A stretch of DNA of 64,000 nt from Locusta migratoria (lineage: Eukaryota > Arthropoda > Insecta > Orthoptera > Acrididae): the NCBI GenBank assembly GCA_026315105.1, contig CM048750.1, forward strand, positions 165,258,549 to 165,322,548. Reading direction: 5' to 3'. The notes under the pieces are model-generated. The model was not told the DNA's origin, did no database searches, and was given only the letters and a program-made list of their open reading frames with translations. The position numbers and the translations under genes are program-made. The stretch's first letter is position 1. Every line of letters begins with the position of its first letter. Below, one piece after another: positions 1-9,749 of this stretch.

Positions 1-222
1 TAGTCATTGCCGAAACCAGGTTAAATAATTTTTAATTTGCGACCGACGGCTGCATTTGTATCCTTTGCCGTTGTAACGGTCGCTGACAATAGCAGCTATG
101 TTCAAATACTTTTTTCCATCTTTTTATGGAACAGGGCTGAGAAATATTAGTTGGCTTCTGAAGAGATACAACATTGCGTCTGTATTCAGATCCCCAGAAA
201 AAAAGGACACCTCTTGAGACAT
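1..222 (+). repeat. Right arm of hammerhead-type foldback repeat (copy 1)
   Basis: This segment matches 4196-4380 in the same orientation, from the ATTGCCGAAACCAGGTT block through the AACATTGCGTCTGTATT block. The first bases are the 3' half of a hammerhead-like motif (end of stem II, then GAAAC-CAG-GTT); its 5' half lies outside the window. The sequence is non-coding. It abuts the 3' end of the LINE at about 223. Confidence 0.7.
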
Positions 223-288
223 GTAAAAATAAATAAATAAATAAATAAAATAAAAAATAAAAATCATCATCATCATTAGAGACTGATT
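223..288 (-). repeat. A-rich simple tail of the minus-strand LINE
   Basis: On the minus strand, a (ATG)n stretch is followed by (ATTT)n-type simple sequence directly after the LINE stop region. Short microsatellite-like 3' tails are usual for several non-LTR clades, so this probably marks the LINE 3' end. Confidence 0.55.
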
Positions 289-1415
289 ATGCCTTTTAGC
301 GTTCAGTGTGGAGCATAGTACCTCCAATAAAATTCTTCCATGATCCCCTATTCAATGCTAACATTGATGCCTCGTCTGATGTTAAGCCTTTTACTTCAAT
401 ACCATTCTTCACGAAATCTAAGTACTTTCTTCTTGGTCAACCTCGACTCCTCTTACCCTCCGCTGCCGAGCTCATGAGTCTCTTAGCTAATCTTGCTTCT
501 CCCATGCGTGTAACATCACCCCACCATCTCAGTCTGTTCGCTCTAACTGCTTCATCTATGGTGTTCATTTCCAGTTCTTCTTTGATTTCCTCATTGTGGG
601 CACCCGCCTTCCATTATTCCCATCTATTAGTACCTGCAATCATTCTTGCTACTTTCATATCTGTAACCTCTACCTTGTGAATAAGGTAACCTGTATCCAC
701 TCAGCTTTAACTCCCATACAACAAAGTTGGTCGAATGATAGAGCGGTGCACTGCTAACTTAGTCTTGGTACTTACTTCCTTCTTGCAGAAGACAGTAGAT
801 CTTAGCTGAGCACTCACTGCATTAGCTTTGCTGCACCTCGATTCCAGTTCTTTCACTATATTGCCATCCTGTGAGAAAATACATCCCAGGTACTTGAAAC
901 TGTCTACCTGTTCTCTTTGTTCGTCCTATTTGGCACTCAATCAGTTTACATTTCTGTCCCACAGACATTACTTTCGTTTTGGAGATGCTGATCTTCATAC
1001 CATAATCCTTGCATCTCTGATCGAGCTCTGAAATATTAGTTTGCAACCTTTCAACTGAATCGGCCATTACAACTAAGTCATCCGCATATGCGAGACTGCT
1101 TGTTTTGTTTTCACCTATTTTTATCCCGCCCTGCCAGTCTACTGTTTTCAACATATGATCCATGAATAGTATGAACAAAAGTGGTGACAGGTTACTGCCC
1201 TGTCTTACCCCTGAAACTACCCTGAGCCGTTAATTTAATTTGCCATCTACTCTAACTGCTGCCTGACAGTCTACGTAAAGTCCTTTAATTGCCTGCAGAA
1301 GTTTGCCTCCTATACCGTAATTTTGAAGATCTGACAGTAGCTTCCTCCTAGGAACATGGTCATAAGCCTTTTCTAAATCTGTGAAACAGATACAATTCCC
1401 AGTTACACTCATAGC
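289..1415 (-). pseudogene. LINE reverse transcriptase pseudogene, C-terminal half
   Basis: Minus-strand translation gives a non-LTR reverse transcriptase. The palm block FTDLEKAYDHVPRRKL lies near 1340-1390, the catalytic box AYADDLVVMADS near 1070-1100, and a downstream ISISKTKVM block near 960-980. The C-terminal tail RLRWWGDVTRMGEARLAKR lies near 470-530, followed by a Gly-Lys-Arg-Ser-Arg-Gly stretch. Frames change several times and stops interrupt it, so it is dead. The N-terminal RT part resumes at 3671-3985 beyond an inserted Penelope-like element. The clade is uncertain (RTE-like or jockey-group), because only RT and tail are present and no endonuclease is visible. Confidence 0.85.
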
Positions 1416-1426
1416 ACTATTCCATT
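1416..1426. repeat. Left 11-bp duplication flanking the PLE insertion
   Basis: ACTATTCCATT occurs here and again at 3660-3670, at exactly the two points where LINE homology stops and restarts. It is best read as the target-site duplication of the element lying between. Confidence 0.75.
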
Positions 1427-2500
1427 CATGATAAAAATAACAGTCCAGTTCGCAAAATTATTTTTACAATTTATTAATATAGGTGACCGGTTTCGATGTA
1501 GGTTTAGATCATCTTCAGACCTCTGAAAATAGAATAAAATACGATATGCTGTAGAGGGAAACAGGTACACTATTAGTTGCTACAATAAATTTACAAACTG
1601 GATTAAAAATTACTTAAAGCAATATACCTCGCTATAGATGTTCAGGCGGTGAGCGTGCGGCGACTGCTAACCAGCGAGAGAACGCTGTGCGTTATAAAGG
1701 AAAAGCCCCGCCCACCGTCTGAAGCATTAGCACATCATAAACCAATGACGTACGTCATACAGTAAAAAATAAGACAAGATATATCCATAATGGGTATAAA
1801 ATGCATTTTATTAACAATAAAACATAATTGCCATGTCTATAATAAAGAATAATTAAAGCATTAGACAATAAAAAGAAGTTCTCTGTCTAGGAAATATCTG
1901 CCATCTATTGGCAGTTGATAACTTTCAAATCGAAGACAGTGTGGGTCAAAAATAAATTACAGCGACGCCGATGGTTGCCGTGAAGACATCGTGCCATAGA
2001 TGTAGCTGCCAGGGACGCGGTCGGTCACCATGGAAACAGGCCGCGATAGCAGAGGCGACCGGTGTTAGCACGCACAGCAGCAAAGCAGACGGCGCGTCAG
2101 AGATGTAACGGCCAGGTCACGCCGTCCGTCACCGTGGAGACAGGCCATGATAGCGGCGAGGATCGGTGTTAGCACGTAAGACGGGAAAATTCCCCAAAAG
2201 TCGTCGATGCCATATGTAGCAGGTCATAATAGTATTTAATGTAATTGATTGTTTATCAATGAAAACAGTAAATTAACAAGGTGTTAAAATATGAGTGCTG
2301 TACAACAAATTATAATATTTTGAACTCTCGCGATGGACATGTCAAACATAAAATAACTAATAACAAGTGTAAGACAAAGTGTATCAAAAGAGCAGATATA
2401 TGTAGCATCAGTCAAGATTTGTTACAATAGCAACAAGTCAACCATAAAATAACAGATAAAAACTGTAAAAGGAAAGGTAGCACAAGAGCCAATGAGCGTT
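1427..2500 (-). mobile_element. 3' non-coding region of a Penelope-like element
   Basis: This is the minus-strand 3' side of the PLE that starts near 3659. It holds a hammerhead-like motif at 1481-1525 and GC-rich direct repeats near 2008-2070 and 2112-2176 (period about 105 bp, sharing the block from GTCACC to AACAGG or GACAGG). A plus-strand TATAAAGG stands near 1694. PLEs are known to carry terminal repeats (pLTRs) with hammerhead ribozymes, which fits. No coding sequence is seen between 1427 and about 2500. Confidence 0.6.
1481..1525 (-). ncRNA. Hammerhead ribozyme-like motif (PLE type)
   Basis: Read on the minus strand: stem I strand AGGT, core CTGAAGA, a short stem II (GAT...ATC), core GAAAC, minimal stem III closed by two loop bases, cleavage triplet GTC, then ACCT closing stem I. 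Both halves of stem I pair over four bases. The core fits CUGANGA...GAAA...UH, and the very short stem III is what is known for ribozymes of Penelope-like elements. Activity is inferred only. Confidence 0.6.
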
Positions 2501-3655
2501 ACAGCAAGTCGTCAAAAAGGTCGTAAAAATGTTTCTCCCTAAAATGCAATTGCTCATTCAATAAAGTCGATGGTTGTTTTTTATGATGCGAAAACATTTC
2601 AATTTGTTCAAGGGCATTTAATAAGAAACCTTTTGTGCCTTGTGTAAAAGCCTAAGATTCGTTTCTATGGGACCTTCAGAGTGTTTATTTTGCAGTAAGT
2701 GTTGGCCAAACACAGATTTAGTAGCTGATATTCCAGTTCTGTGTTCTTTAAATCGAATGAAAAAAATGCGACCTGTCTGACCGATGTATTGTTCCCAGAA
2801 TGAAACTTTCACTCTGCAGCGGAGTGTGCGCTGTTATGAAACTTCCTGGCAGATTAAAATTGTGTGCCGGAACCGGGACTCGAACCTGGGACCTTTGCCT
2901 GGCAAAGGCAAAGGTCCCAGGTTCGAGTCCCGGTTCCGGCACACAATTTTAATCTGCCAGGAAGTTTCGATGTATTGTTTATTACAGTCATTGCATTGGG
3001 GCTTGTAGACACCAGAATTAAGAAATTTGTCTTCATTACTAGCAATAGTATGCCTAAGCTTATTCTGAAGGAGGTTGCTAATGGTGAATGCCAGGGTTAC
3101 AACAGTATTTTTGAATAATTTGTTGATTTTGTCAGATAAATTACCCATGTATATCATTTTAATAAATTTCTTGTCAGCTGTAGTTGAAGATTCTGAAGAC
3201 TTCTGTTTAAGTTTATTAAACAAAACATCAATGTCTCTTGGATTATAATCGTTAGCTTTATCTATTATTTTAGCAGACCAGTTTCTTTTAGAATTTCATC
3301 ATCAGTTAAAGGAAGTTTTAATAATCTATGGATCATGGAACAAAAAAGGCTCTTCTATATTTCCATGGGTGACAGGAAGTGGCATTGATTATATTATCTG
3401 TTGCCGTTGGCTTCCTATATATGGCGAAGTAATGTTTGCCATTATTATTAGAAATAGAAAGGTCAAGGAAATTGATTGTTTTTTTAAGTTTCATGATCTA
3501 CTGTGAAGCGTAATTTTGGATGCATGCTGCCTAAAGAGATAGCTAGAGTATCAATTTCTTCTTTTGAACCTCTGTAAAGCAATAGGATATCGTCCACATA
3601 CCTCGTATAATAAATAATTTTATTGGCGAATAAGGAAACAATGTTTTCCAAACTG
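2500..3655 (-). pseudogene. Penelope-like element RT and GIY-YIG pseudogene
   Basis: On the minus strand the RT catalytic box YVDD is encoded at 3589-3600 in the context RYVDDILLLYRGSKEE. It is followed by the thumb region and then a GIY-YIG endonuclease start (NSGVYKPQCNDCNKQYI near 2970-3020). The second half of the endonuclease (GQTGR...RFKEH) continues at 2690-2781 after a 174-bp insertion that splits it between Ile and Gly. RT plus a C-terminal GIY-YIG is diagnostic for PLEs. Several stops and frameshifts make it non-functional. The N-terminal RT motifs are absent, consistent with 5' truncation at the insertion boundary near 3659. Confidence 0.88.
2794..2967. mobile_element. Foldback element with tRNA-like segment, 12-bp TSD
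   Basis: This is a palindrome inserted into the PLE endonuclease. CGATGTATTGTT flanks it at 2782-2793 and 2968-2979. The arms (about 2832-2897 and 2904-2967) run from GAAACTTCCTGGCAGATT through a tRNA-like B box GGTTCGAGTCCCGG. The left end also carries a unique head (2794-2831). It is a short palindromic derivative of the family seen at 13812-14230. The family shares the tail AATCTGCCAGGAAGTTTC. Confidence 0.85.
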
Positions 3656-3659
3656 ATTA

Positions 3660-3670
3660 ACTATTCCATT
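3660..3670. repeat. Right 11-bp duplication flanking the PLE insertion
   Basis: Second copy of ACTATTCCATT (see 1416-1426). LINE homology resumes immediately after it. Confidence 0.75.
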
Positions 3671-3985
3671 ACCTACCATAAGCTAAAGATCTCGTCCTGG
3701 CAGCCTCTAAGAGGCCTAACCCCACACTGATTTTTATCTAACTGGTTCTCAATTAATACTCGCACTCTCCTTTCACCAATACCTGAGAATATTTTGCCTA
3801 CAACGCTAATTAAGGAGATACCTCGATAGTTGTTACAATCTTTTCTGTTTCCATGTTTGAAAATTGGCGTGATTACCGCTTTCGTCCAGTCAGACGGAAC
3901 CTGTCACGATTCCCATGCCTTCGCAATTATCCTGTGTAACCATTTGAGACCTGATATTCCACTGCATTTGATAATCAGAGCTAAA
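3671..3985 (-). pseudogene. LINE reverse transcriptase pseudogene, N-terminal half
   Basis: Minus-strand translation shows the start of a non-LTR RT. KCSGISGLKWLHRII is followed by VPSDWTKAVITPIFKHGNR, the fingers block DCNNYRGISL, and later NQCGVRPLRGC. This is the upstream part of the same LINE whose remainder lies at 289-1415. Stops occur just before the break at 3670. Coding ends near 3985, where the foldback repeat starts. Confidence 0.85.
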
Positions 3986-4018
3986 TCAGAGCCCTCAGTC
4001 GCGAATTAAAAATTATTT

Positions 4019-4056
4019 AACCTGGTTTCGGCAATGACTATGATTGCCTTCATCAG
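4019..4056 (-). ncRNA. Hammerhead-like motif, left arm of foldback
   Basis: Minus strand: CTGATGA, a perfect six-pair stem II (GGCAAT...ATTGCC) after one bulged A, then GAAAC-CAG-GTT. Core and stem II are intact. Stem I pairing is weak, so cleavage is doubtful. Confidence 0.5.
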
Positions 4057-4181
4057 AAATTTTATAAAATAAAACAAGTCACATAATACAATATACAACT
4101 CAGCTGTAAAGCTTACGTCACAAAGATTTACAGCTGAGTTGTATATTTTATTGTGTGACTTGTTTTATTTTATGATTTCTG

Positions 4182-4216
4182 CTGAAGGCAATCGTAGCCA
4201 TTGCCGAAACCAGGTT
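4182..4216 (+). ncRNA. Hammerhead-like motif, right arm of foldback
   Basis: Plus strand: CTGAAGG, which deviates at the last core base (A expected), then GGCAAT...ATTGCC stem II and GAAAC-CAG-GTT. The core change suggests a decayed copy. Confidence 0.45.
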
Positions 4217-4514
4217 AAATAATTTTTAATTTGCGACCGAGGGCTGGATTTTTATCCTTTGACGTTGTAACGGTCGCTGACAGTAACAGCTATGTTCAAA
4301 ATTTCATTTTTGTCTTTCTATGGAACAGAGTCGAGATTCTGGAGAGATTCAACATTGCGTCTGTATTATGACCCCCCCCCCACCTGTAAAATAAATTAAA
4401 AAAAATGATTATAGGGCTCAAAACGCTAGGAGTTTAAAATATACTATGTGAGTGTGGCGAAAGGAGGGGGGGGGGGGCGGTCGGGCGCTGCTGTTACATT
4501 TGATAAACGGTACG

Positions 4515-4690
4515 CACTGTGGAACAACGCCAGACGGAACACGAAAGGACGCTCCCCGTCGGGGGTTCGAACCATCTCTCGTGCATGGATGTTTGTGTTG
4601 TCTTTAGTGTAAGTTAGTTAATAAGTAGTTTGTAGATTTAAGGACTGATGATCCCGCAGTCAAGTTCCATAAGCTTAACAAATATTTGAA
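4515..4690 (+). mobile_element. tRNA-derived SINE, plus, diverged
   Basis: B-box-like GGGGGTTCGAACC is followed by the family body (GCATGGATGTTTGTG, TAAGTAGTTTGTA, GGACTGATGATCC) and tail TAACAAATATTTGAA. The head is poorly preserved. A G12 run lies just upstream (4466-4477). Confidence 0.8.
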
Positions 4691-5342
4691 TATTATGAAC
4701 ACGAGAGATCTTCACTACCCGAAAATATCTGCCGTGGCAGAACATACGCTACAAAATCGACACCGAAAATCGAAACTAAAGTATTCTGTGGTAGTTTTAT
4801 AAAAGAAGCAATTGAAATTGAAAAATATCGGAGAACAGCATTGTCTGGTTGCATCTCAGAACAGCCTAGGACCCGGCCATAGCAAGGTTGATGCAGACAC
4901 GGTGGAGAGGCCGAACGGTCTAAAGCCCGTTTTACTCGATCAACTTAGTGGTGAAAATTGACTACTCGAAGTGCGTGTGTGTTTCGTGTTTGCGTGTAAA
5001 TCAGCAGCCAAATCCGTCGCGAGTGCGTTTATGACGTCAAGGATGTAAGATTCTGCTGAGTGTAGAGTTCTAAATTTTTGAGTGTGTTGCAGTATGCGCA
5101 TGTTCAGAAGCAAGTGAAGGTACTGGTGTCTGCTAAAATCGAAAGTTAACCTATTATGGTCGAGCAACTTCATATTACAGAAATGCTTTCACATCTTCTT
5201 TAACTTTATTGTGTTGTTTGCTTTGTGTTTTCATCACACCGAAAAAGTTGCACCAGAGCATAATAATGTTTATTCTACTAGTTATCTCCTACAAAAGAGA
5301 CGAAATATCTGCATGCAGAAAAATGTTTCCTTTTAACGATTC
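4691..5342. other. Anonymous intergenic DNA
   Basis: AT-rich. I see no coding similarity, repeat boundary or structured RNA that I can name. Confidence 0.5.
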
Positions 5343-5542
5343 AAAATGTCCAAGTGTTTGTAGAGCGTATGGGACTTAACAGCCGGTTCATCAGTCCATA
5401 AACTTACAAACTGCTTATGAACCAGCATATACTAAAGACGGCACAAATATCCATGCCCGAGGGGGGATTCGATCCCCCTAAGGGGAACGGCATCACGCAT
5501 CGTAGCATAGCGCCTCAATGCGCTCGGCCGCTCCGCCGCGGC
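5343..5542 (-). mobile_element. tRNA-derived SINE, minus
   Basis: Tail-first copy: GTGTTTGTAGAGCGTATGGG, then the CATCAGTCC, ACTTACAAACTGCTTATG and ATCCATGCCCGAG blocks. It ends in a tRNA-like head (GCGCTCGGCCGCTCCGCCGCGGC). The B box is mutated (GATTCGATCCCCC). The head has the GCGCCTCAATGCG variant shared with 11307, 17334 and 43042. Confidence 0.88.
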
Positions 5543-5689
5543 TTCTTTTTACGGAAAAAAGCCTACACTATGTATATGAACGAGCTTAAATATATAAATG
5601 TGTTCTCCCGAAAGTTGTATCTAGAGAAGAGTCAGAATAGAATCACGAAGTGTTTTCATAGACCGTCGTATCTTTCTGTTCGTCTATTA

Positions 5690-7050
5690 GTTTCATAAAA
5701 ATCGGATCTCGGAAAGAAGAACAGCACAGTTTAACGTTTTTCATCGACAACCGTCATGTCTATCTTATTCTTTCATCTCAAAAACTAATGGTAGAATTTT
5801 AAGGTGGTTGTCACAGGAAACGTGAGGGTTAAAATGTTTGTAGAGCATATGCGCCTTAAATACGGGGTCATCAGTCCCTAAATTTACAAACTACTTATGA
5901 ACTAGCTAATAGTAAGGACGGCACAAATATCCATGCCCGAGGGTGGATTCGAACCCCCGACCGTAATGGCCGTACAAACTGTGACTGGCGCTACAGAACG
6001 CTCGGCCACCGCGGTCGGCAAACGTGAGGGTATCTTGCATTTAGGGAAACGCTTCATTTCACAAAATCGGATCAGAAAAAGTAAGTTATCACAATTTAAA
6101 CATTTCTCTGAAAGCAATCGTATGTGTCTATTTATAGAGAGTAATCTCCAAAAGTACTAAATGAACATCCATGGGGATATCACAGAAAAATAGAGAATAT
6201 CCTGGGGCAACATATAGGCTTCATTTCATCAAAATCAGATCAGGAAAGTAAAAGATATCGTAATTTGAAGTTTTAGGTGTATTTCATGTTTGGAAAAACG
6301 GCGTAATGCAGCAAAGATCTAACAGCGCTGCGGGTGTTCGTGTGAAGTTCGGGGCAGCGATCATATTATTACCTTCTGGAAATACTACTTACTCTTTGAC
6401 TTTTCAAATTCACTATATTTCTGAAAATCGTTTTCTTGGTTGCTATGTTCTACGAAATATGATTCAACGTAATGAATATAAAACTGATACAATCCTCGTC
6501 GTGTTTAATCCATACATTTACATACTGATATCACAGTCTAACATATATGTACAACAGCTATGGAAGTCTCACGCTTGGAGCGACAATAGCGCATCTAACG
6601 GAAGGAGAGCCAACCGTAAGAATAATAATTCTTTTCAGTGATATTTCTACTTCATGACGAAAATACTTATTATATTTTAGCTTTCCATGCCTAGGCCCAT
6701 TGTCCAGAGATATTAATGATCATGAAATAAATGTTTTAAATGACGAATACAACTGATGTATGATGTTTGATACATCATATTCATGAAAATATGCCTAACA
6801 GGAATCGCAAACGTAGTTAAAAAATTACGAACTCATTTTCGTGCGGTTTTCACAGGAAATTTGAGCCAATTTTTGGGCAACATATAGGCATGATTTGATC
6901 AAAATCAGATCACGGATAAAAAGATACATCGCAATCTTAAGTGATTTCAGTAAATATTAGAAATAACTTTTCTCCTAAACTACTTCACGGATTTGCATAA
7001 GCAACTTCGTTTCATAAAAGTGGAATCAGGGAAATTAGTTTAGTTGTAGG
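5690..7050. repeat. Degenerate direct-repeat tract, partly split by a SINE
   Basis: A motif resembling TTTCATCAAAATCAGATCAGG followed by a short AT-rich phrase recurs near 5690, 6050, 6225, 6890 and 7005. Two units also share GGGCAACATATAGGC (near 6205 and 6870), and two share TCACAGGAAA (5811 and 6850). The tract is non-coding; a 111-codon open frame at 6306-6641 has no recognisable domain. Its origin is unknown. Confidence 0.5.
5830..6019 (-). mobile_element. tRNA-derived SINE, minus, 12-bp TSD
   Basis: Complete copy flanked by AAACGTGAGGGT at 5818-5829 and 6020-6031. The head carries A- and B-box regions (GATTCGAACCCCC on the plus strand). It belongs to the 'CGTA(G)TGGCCGT' head subfamily. 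It inserted into the degenerate repeat tract. Confidence 0.93.
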
Positions 7051-7440
7051 TTATGATTGAAGTATGGATTGAGTAGCACATCAGACAAGCGATAGAGGCG
7101 CTGTAGTGCACCAAAGAACTAATAAACACCGCTGGTGCATAATAAGTATGGGGTAGTACAACAAGGAAGCGAACGTCTGTGACAGAAGTAAGCAATCTTA
7201 TGTCTACAAGTACCAACAAACATTGAACATAGTCTGACTGATTTCTCTTCGTGTATTAAATACTTAACGACATTCCTTTGCTTATTTTGGCACGTTTCAC
7301 CTTTTGTATCAAAAATTTTATGAAGATACGTCGTTTCGGACAATGACTTTTATTTACATTTGAAATCTTGGCTAGAACAACTGAGTTTATTGTCAGAGTG
7401 ATCCAACAAGGATTCTATTTTTAATGACTGAGGTTTGGAA
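7051..7440. other. Anonymous intergenic DNA
   Basis: No recognisable coding or repeat structure. The flanking LINE relic starts at about 7470. Confidence 0.4.
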
Positions 7441-7469
7441 CCCTAAAAATCCACGATACACACAGGACC

Positions 7470-8215
7470 TCCGTCAACAACCGTTGCGGGCATACAACAT
7501 TGTAGGAAAGAGAAACCTACGGCTACGTTTCATTGGCAGAACACTTAGAAGATACAACAGTTCTATTAAAGAAACTTCCTACACTACACTTGTGCGTCCT
7601 AAAAAAATTAAATGTTTGTAAATCTATCGGACCAAACTGCATGGTCATCAGTCCGTAGCCTACAAACTACTTAAACTAAGGTAAACTAACCTAAGGACAA
7701 CAGACACACCCATGCCTCAGGAAGGACTTGAATGTCCACGGCGAGCAACCGCGCGCTCCGCAGCGAGACGCTTTAGACCGCTCGGCTACTCCACCGCGGC
7801 TTTGTGCGTCCTATTTTGGAGTATTGCTGCGCATTGTGGGATCGAGACCAAGTGAGACTGACGGCCGATTTAAAGAAAGTTCAAAGAAGAACAGGTCGTT
7901 TCGTATTATCGCGATATATGCGAAACAGTGTCACGGAAATGTTGCACGAGATGGCATGAGAATCACAAAAAGAATGGCGTTATTTGTTTCGGCAAGATCT
8001 ATTTGCAAAATTTCTTTCACCAAATTTCTTTTCAGAATGTGAACATACACGGTTAGCTCTTACCTACGTAGAGAGGCGCGAACATCACCATAAAATAAGA
8101 GAAATCAACTCGAAAACGAGAAGATTTGGGCGTTCCTTTTTCCCGCAAGTCATTAGGGAAATATCAGACCATGCACTTTAATGTGAATTGCGGAGTATCT
8201 ATGTAGATGTAGATC
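7470..8215 (+). pseudogene. CR1/Jockey-group LINE 3' fragment
   Basis: Plus-strand C-terminal part of the LINE family also seen at 47331-48966 and 58330-58955. It encodes NLRLRFIGRTLRRYN, ETSYTTLVRP, then after a SINE insertion a frame resembling FWSIAAHCGIE, and later EREHHHKIREINSKTRRFGRSFFPQVIRE. It ends in the characteristic short simple repeat TATGTAGATGTAGATC near 8200-8214. Multiple frameshifts are present. The endonuclease and most of the RT are missing (5' truncated). Confidence 0.85.
7601..7801 (-). mobile_element. tRNA-derived SINE, minus, older subfamily, 11-bp TSD
   Basis: Inserted in the LINE between copies of TTGTGCGTCCT (7590-7600; 7802-7812). It has the 'CGGCGAGCAACCGCGCGCTCC' head and the 'ACTAAGGTAAACTAACC' body, typical of the subfamily that forms the outer copy at 36722-37128. 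Confidence 0.93.
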
Positions 8216-8710
8216 GCAAATCATACAGCCATCGCTTCGTGAGTTTATTTCTATGAGGATGATTTAGATGTTGTGTTAGTGTACTGTAAATATCGTGCTC
8301 TGCAACTGCAAACGTTTAAAGTTTACTTACGTAAAGATGATTTGATGCTTTCATTTGCTAAACAGCTATTCACGATACGACACGCTGGCGATTTATATTT
8401 AAAGTCGTTTTCTGACGTTTGTAAGCTTCTCGTTTTCTAACGTGTTGGTTTTCAGTGTTAATATTTACATCAGTGATGCAGGGCTTCGGCACACAGGGTA
8501 TTCCCTTTATGTGATAATCACATGCAGGTCGCGGGCCTGCGTTTGCCGACCACCCAAGCCGCCTAGGGCAGGCGTGTTGCATCGGGGGCCATTTCATTTC
8601 AAGTCTGGAAGCAGGAAACCAAATACTTTTTGTGGTGATTCATTTTTCAGACATAGAAAGTAGAGGTTAAGTTAATGTCCATGACAAATTCGCAGCTGTG
8701 ATACGATGAT
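8216..8710. other. Anonymous intergenic DNA
   Basis: A GC-richer patch lies near 8515-8590 with no convincing protein similarity on either strand. Nothing else is recognised. Confidence 0.4.
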
Positions 8711-8791
8711 GCCGTGGTGGAGTGGCCAAGCGCTCTAAGGCTCCTTGCTGCTGAGCGCGCTGTTGCTTGCCGTCGGAGTTTCGAGTCCTCC

Positions 8792-8854
<63 letters not shown>

Positions 8855-8899
8855 GTCCTTAGGTTACTTTAAGTTGGTTTAAGTAGTTTGTAAGTTCAA
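8711..8899 (+). mobile_element. tRNA-derived SINE, plus, with internal (TG)n expansion
   Basis: Head GCCGTGGTGGAGTGGCCAAG, B box GTTTCGAGTCC, then the body is interrupted by a (TG)n tract at 8796-8853, followed by TTGTCCTTAGGTTAC. The 3' third is missing. The tract sits exactly where this older subfamily normally has a short GTGTGTG. Confidence 0.88.
8796..8853 (+). repeat. (TG)n microsatellite inside a SINE
   Basis: About 29 uninterrupted TG units, grown from the GTGTGTG of the SINE body. Confidence 0.97.
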
Positions 8900-8903
8900 A
8901 TGA

Positions 8904-9102
8904 AAAATGTTCAAATGTTTGTTAAGCTTAAGGAACTTAACTGCGGGGTCATTAGTCCCTAAACTTACAAACTACTTATGAACTAGCTTATACTAAAGAC
9001 GACGCAAACATCTATGCCCGAGGGAGGATTCGAATCCCCGACCGTAGTGGCCCTGCAGACTGTGACTGGCGCGCAGTAGACCGCTCGGCTACTGCTGCCG
9101 GC
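8904..9102 (-). mobile_element. tRNA-derived SINE, minus
   Basis: Complete younger-type copy placed tail-to-tail against the truncated SINE at 8711-8899 with only a few bases between. B box GGATTCGAATCCCC. Head end CGGCTACTGCTGCCGGC. Confidence 0.9.
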
Positions 9103-9749
9103 TTTAAATTTCATGTACTTTGTCATTTGTCATATTTGTCTATAAAGTGCATTATTAAATGGAATAAAATGTATAACATCTTGTTCAACAATTGATTTAA
9201 AATCAATATTAGTAAAAAGTTTTATGGTATCTTACATGGAGAGCTGTAGAAAAGAATAAAATGTATCTAGAAACTGCGCCAAATTTGCCGGCTGCGCTAA
9301 GCTGTTTTGATTGCAACCAGTCAGTACTTAAGGGGATCACACCGTGGTTCACTTCGAAAAAATCTATTTTCGGTTTTCATCATATTTCGATAGATTAAAG
9401 TTTTATTTAAATATTCTGAAAAGGATTTTGCTGAAAAAAAAATTCGAGCATTTAAAAAGCATTTTCCTATGACGTGGGTTTATGTGTCACGCCCACTTTT
9501 CTGTCACTCACTTTTCTGCATATATTTTAGATCTTTATATCCCCTAGATTGCACGTTATGGATTTGTTTTTAATTCCTAGTGTGTTGGCTTTCCTTGGAA
9601 TGCAACGGTCGGTATTCTTTTGTTTCTGCTATTTGTAAACAACACAATTTCAAACACGCGGTTAGTTTTGTTCAAGTGTGATTGCGGGTAGTCGTTATAC
9701 TGAGATTTGCAAGTACTTGTTTACGTGTATTTTGTTGTATTTATTGAAC

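Larger units (their letters stand above)
3990..4385. mobile_element. Foldback repeat with hammerhead-like motifs in both arms (copy 2)
   Basis: The left arm (about 3992-4105) and right arm (about 4125-4240) are inverted copies around a short centre. They share CTCAGTCGC/GCGACCGAG ends, the AACCTGGTTTCGGCAAT block, and CAACTCAGCTGTAAA. A further tail to about 4385, including a C run at 4372-4383, matches the tail of copy 1. Hammerhead-like motifs sit in each arm (4019-4056 minus; 4182-4216 plus). It is non-coding and possibly a non-autonomous PLE derivative. Confidence 0.75.

Noticed and set aside
6306..6641. 111-codon open frame as a host gene
   Set aside because: No domain, AT-rich codon use, and inside a degenerate repeat tract.
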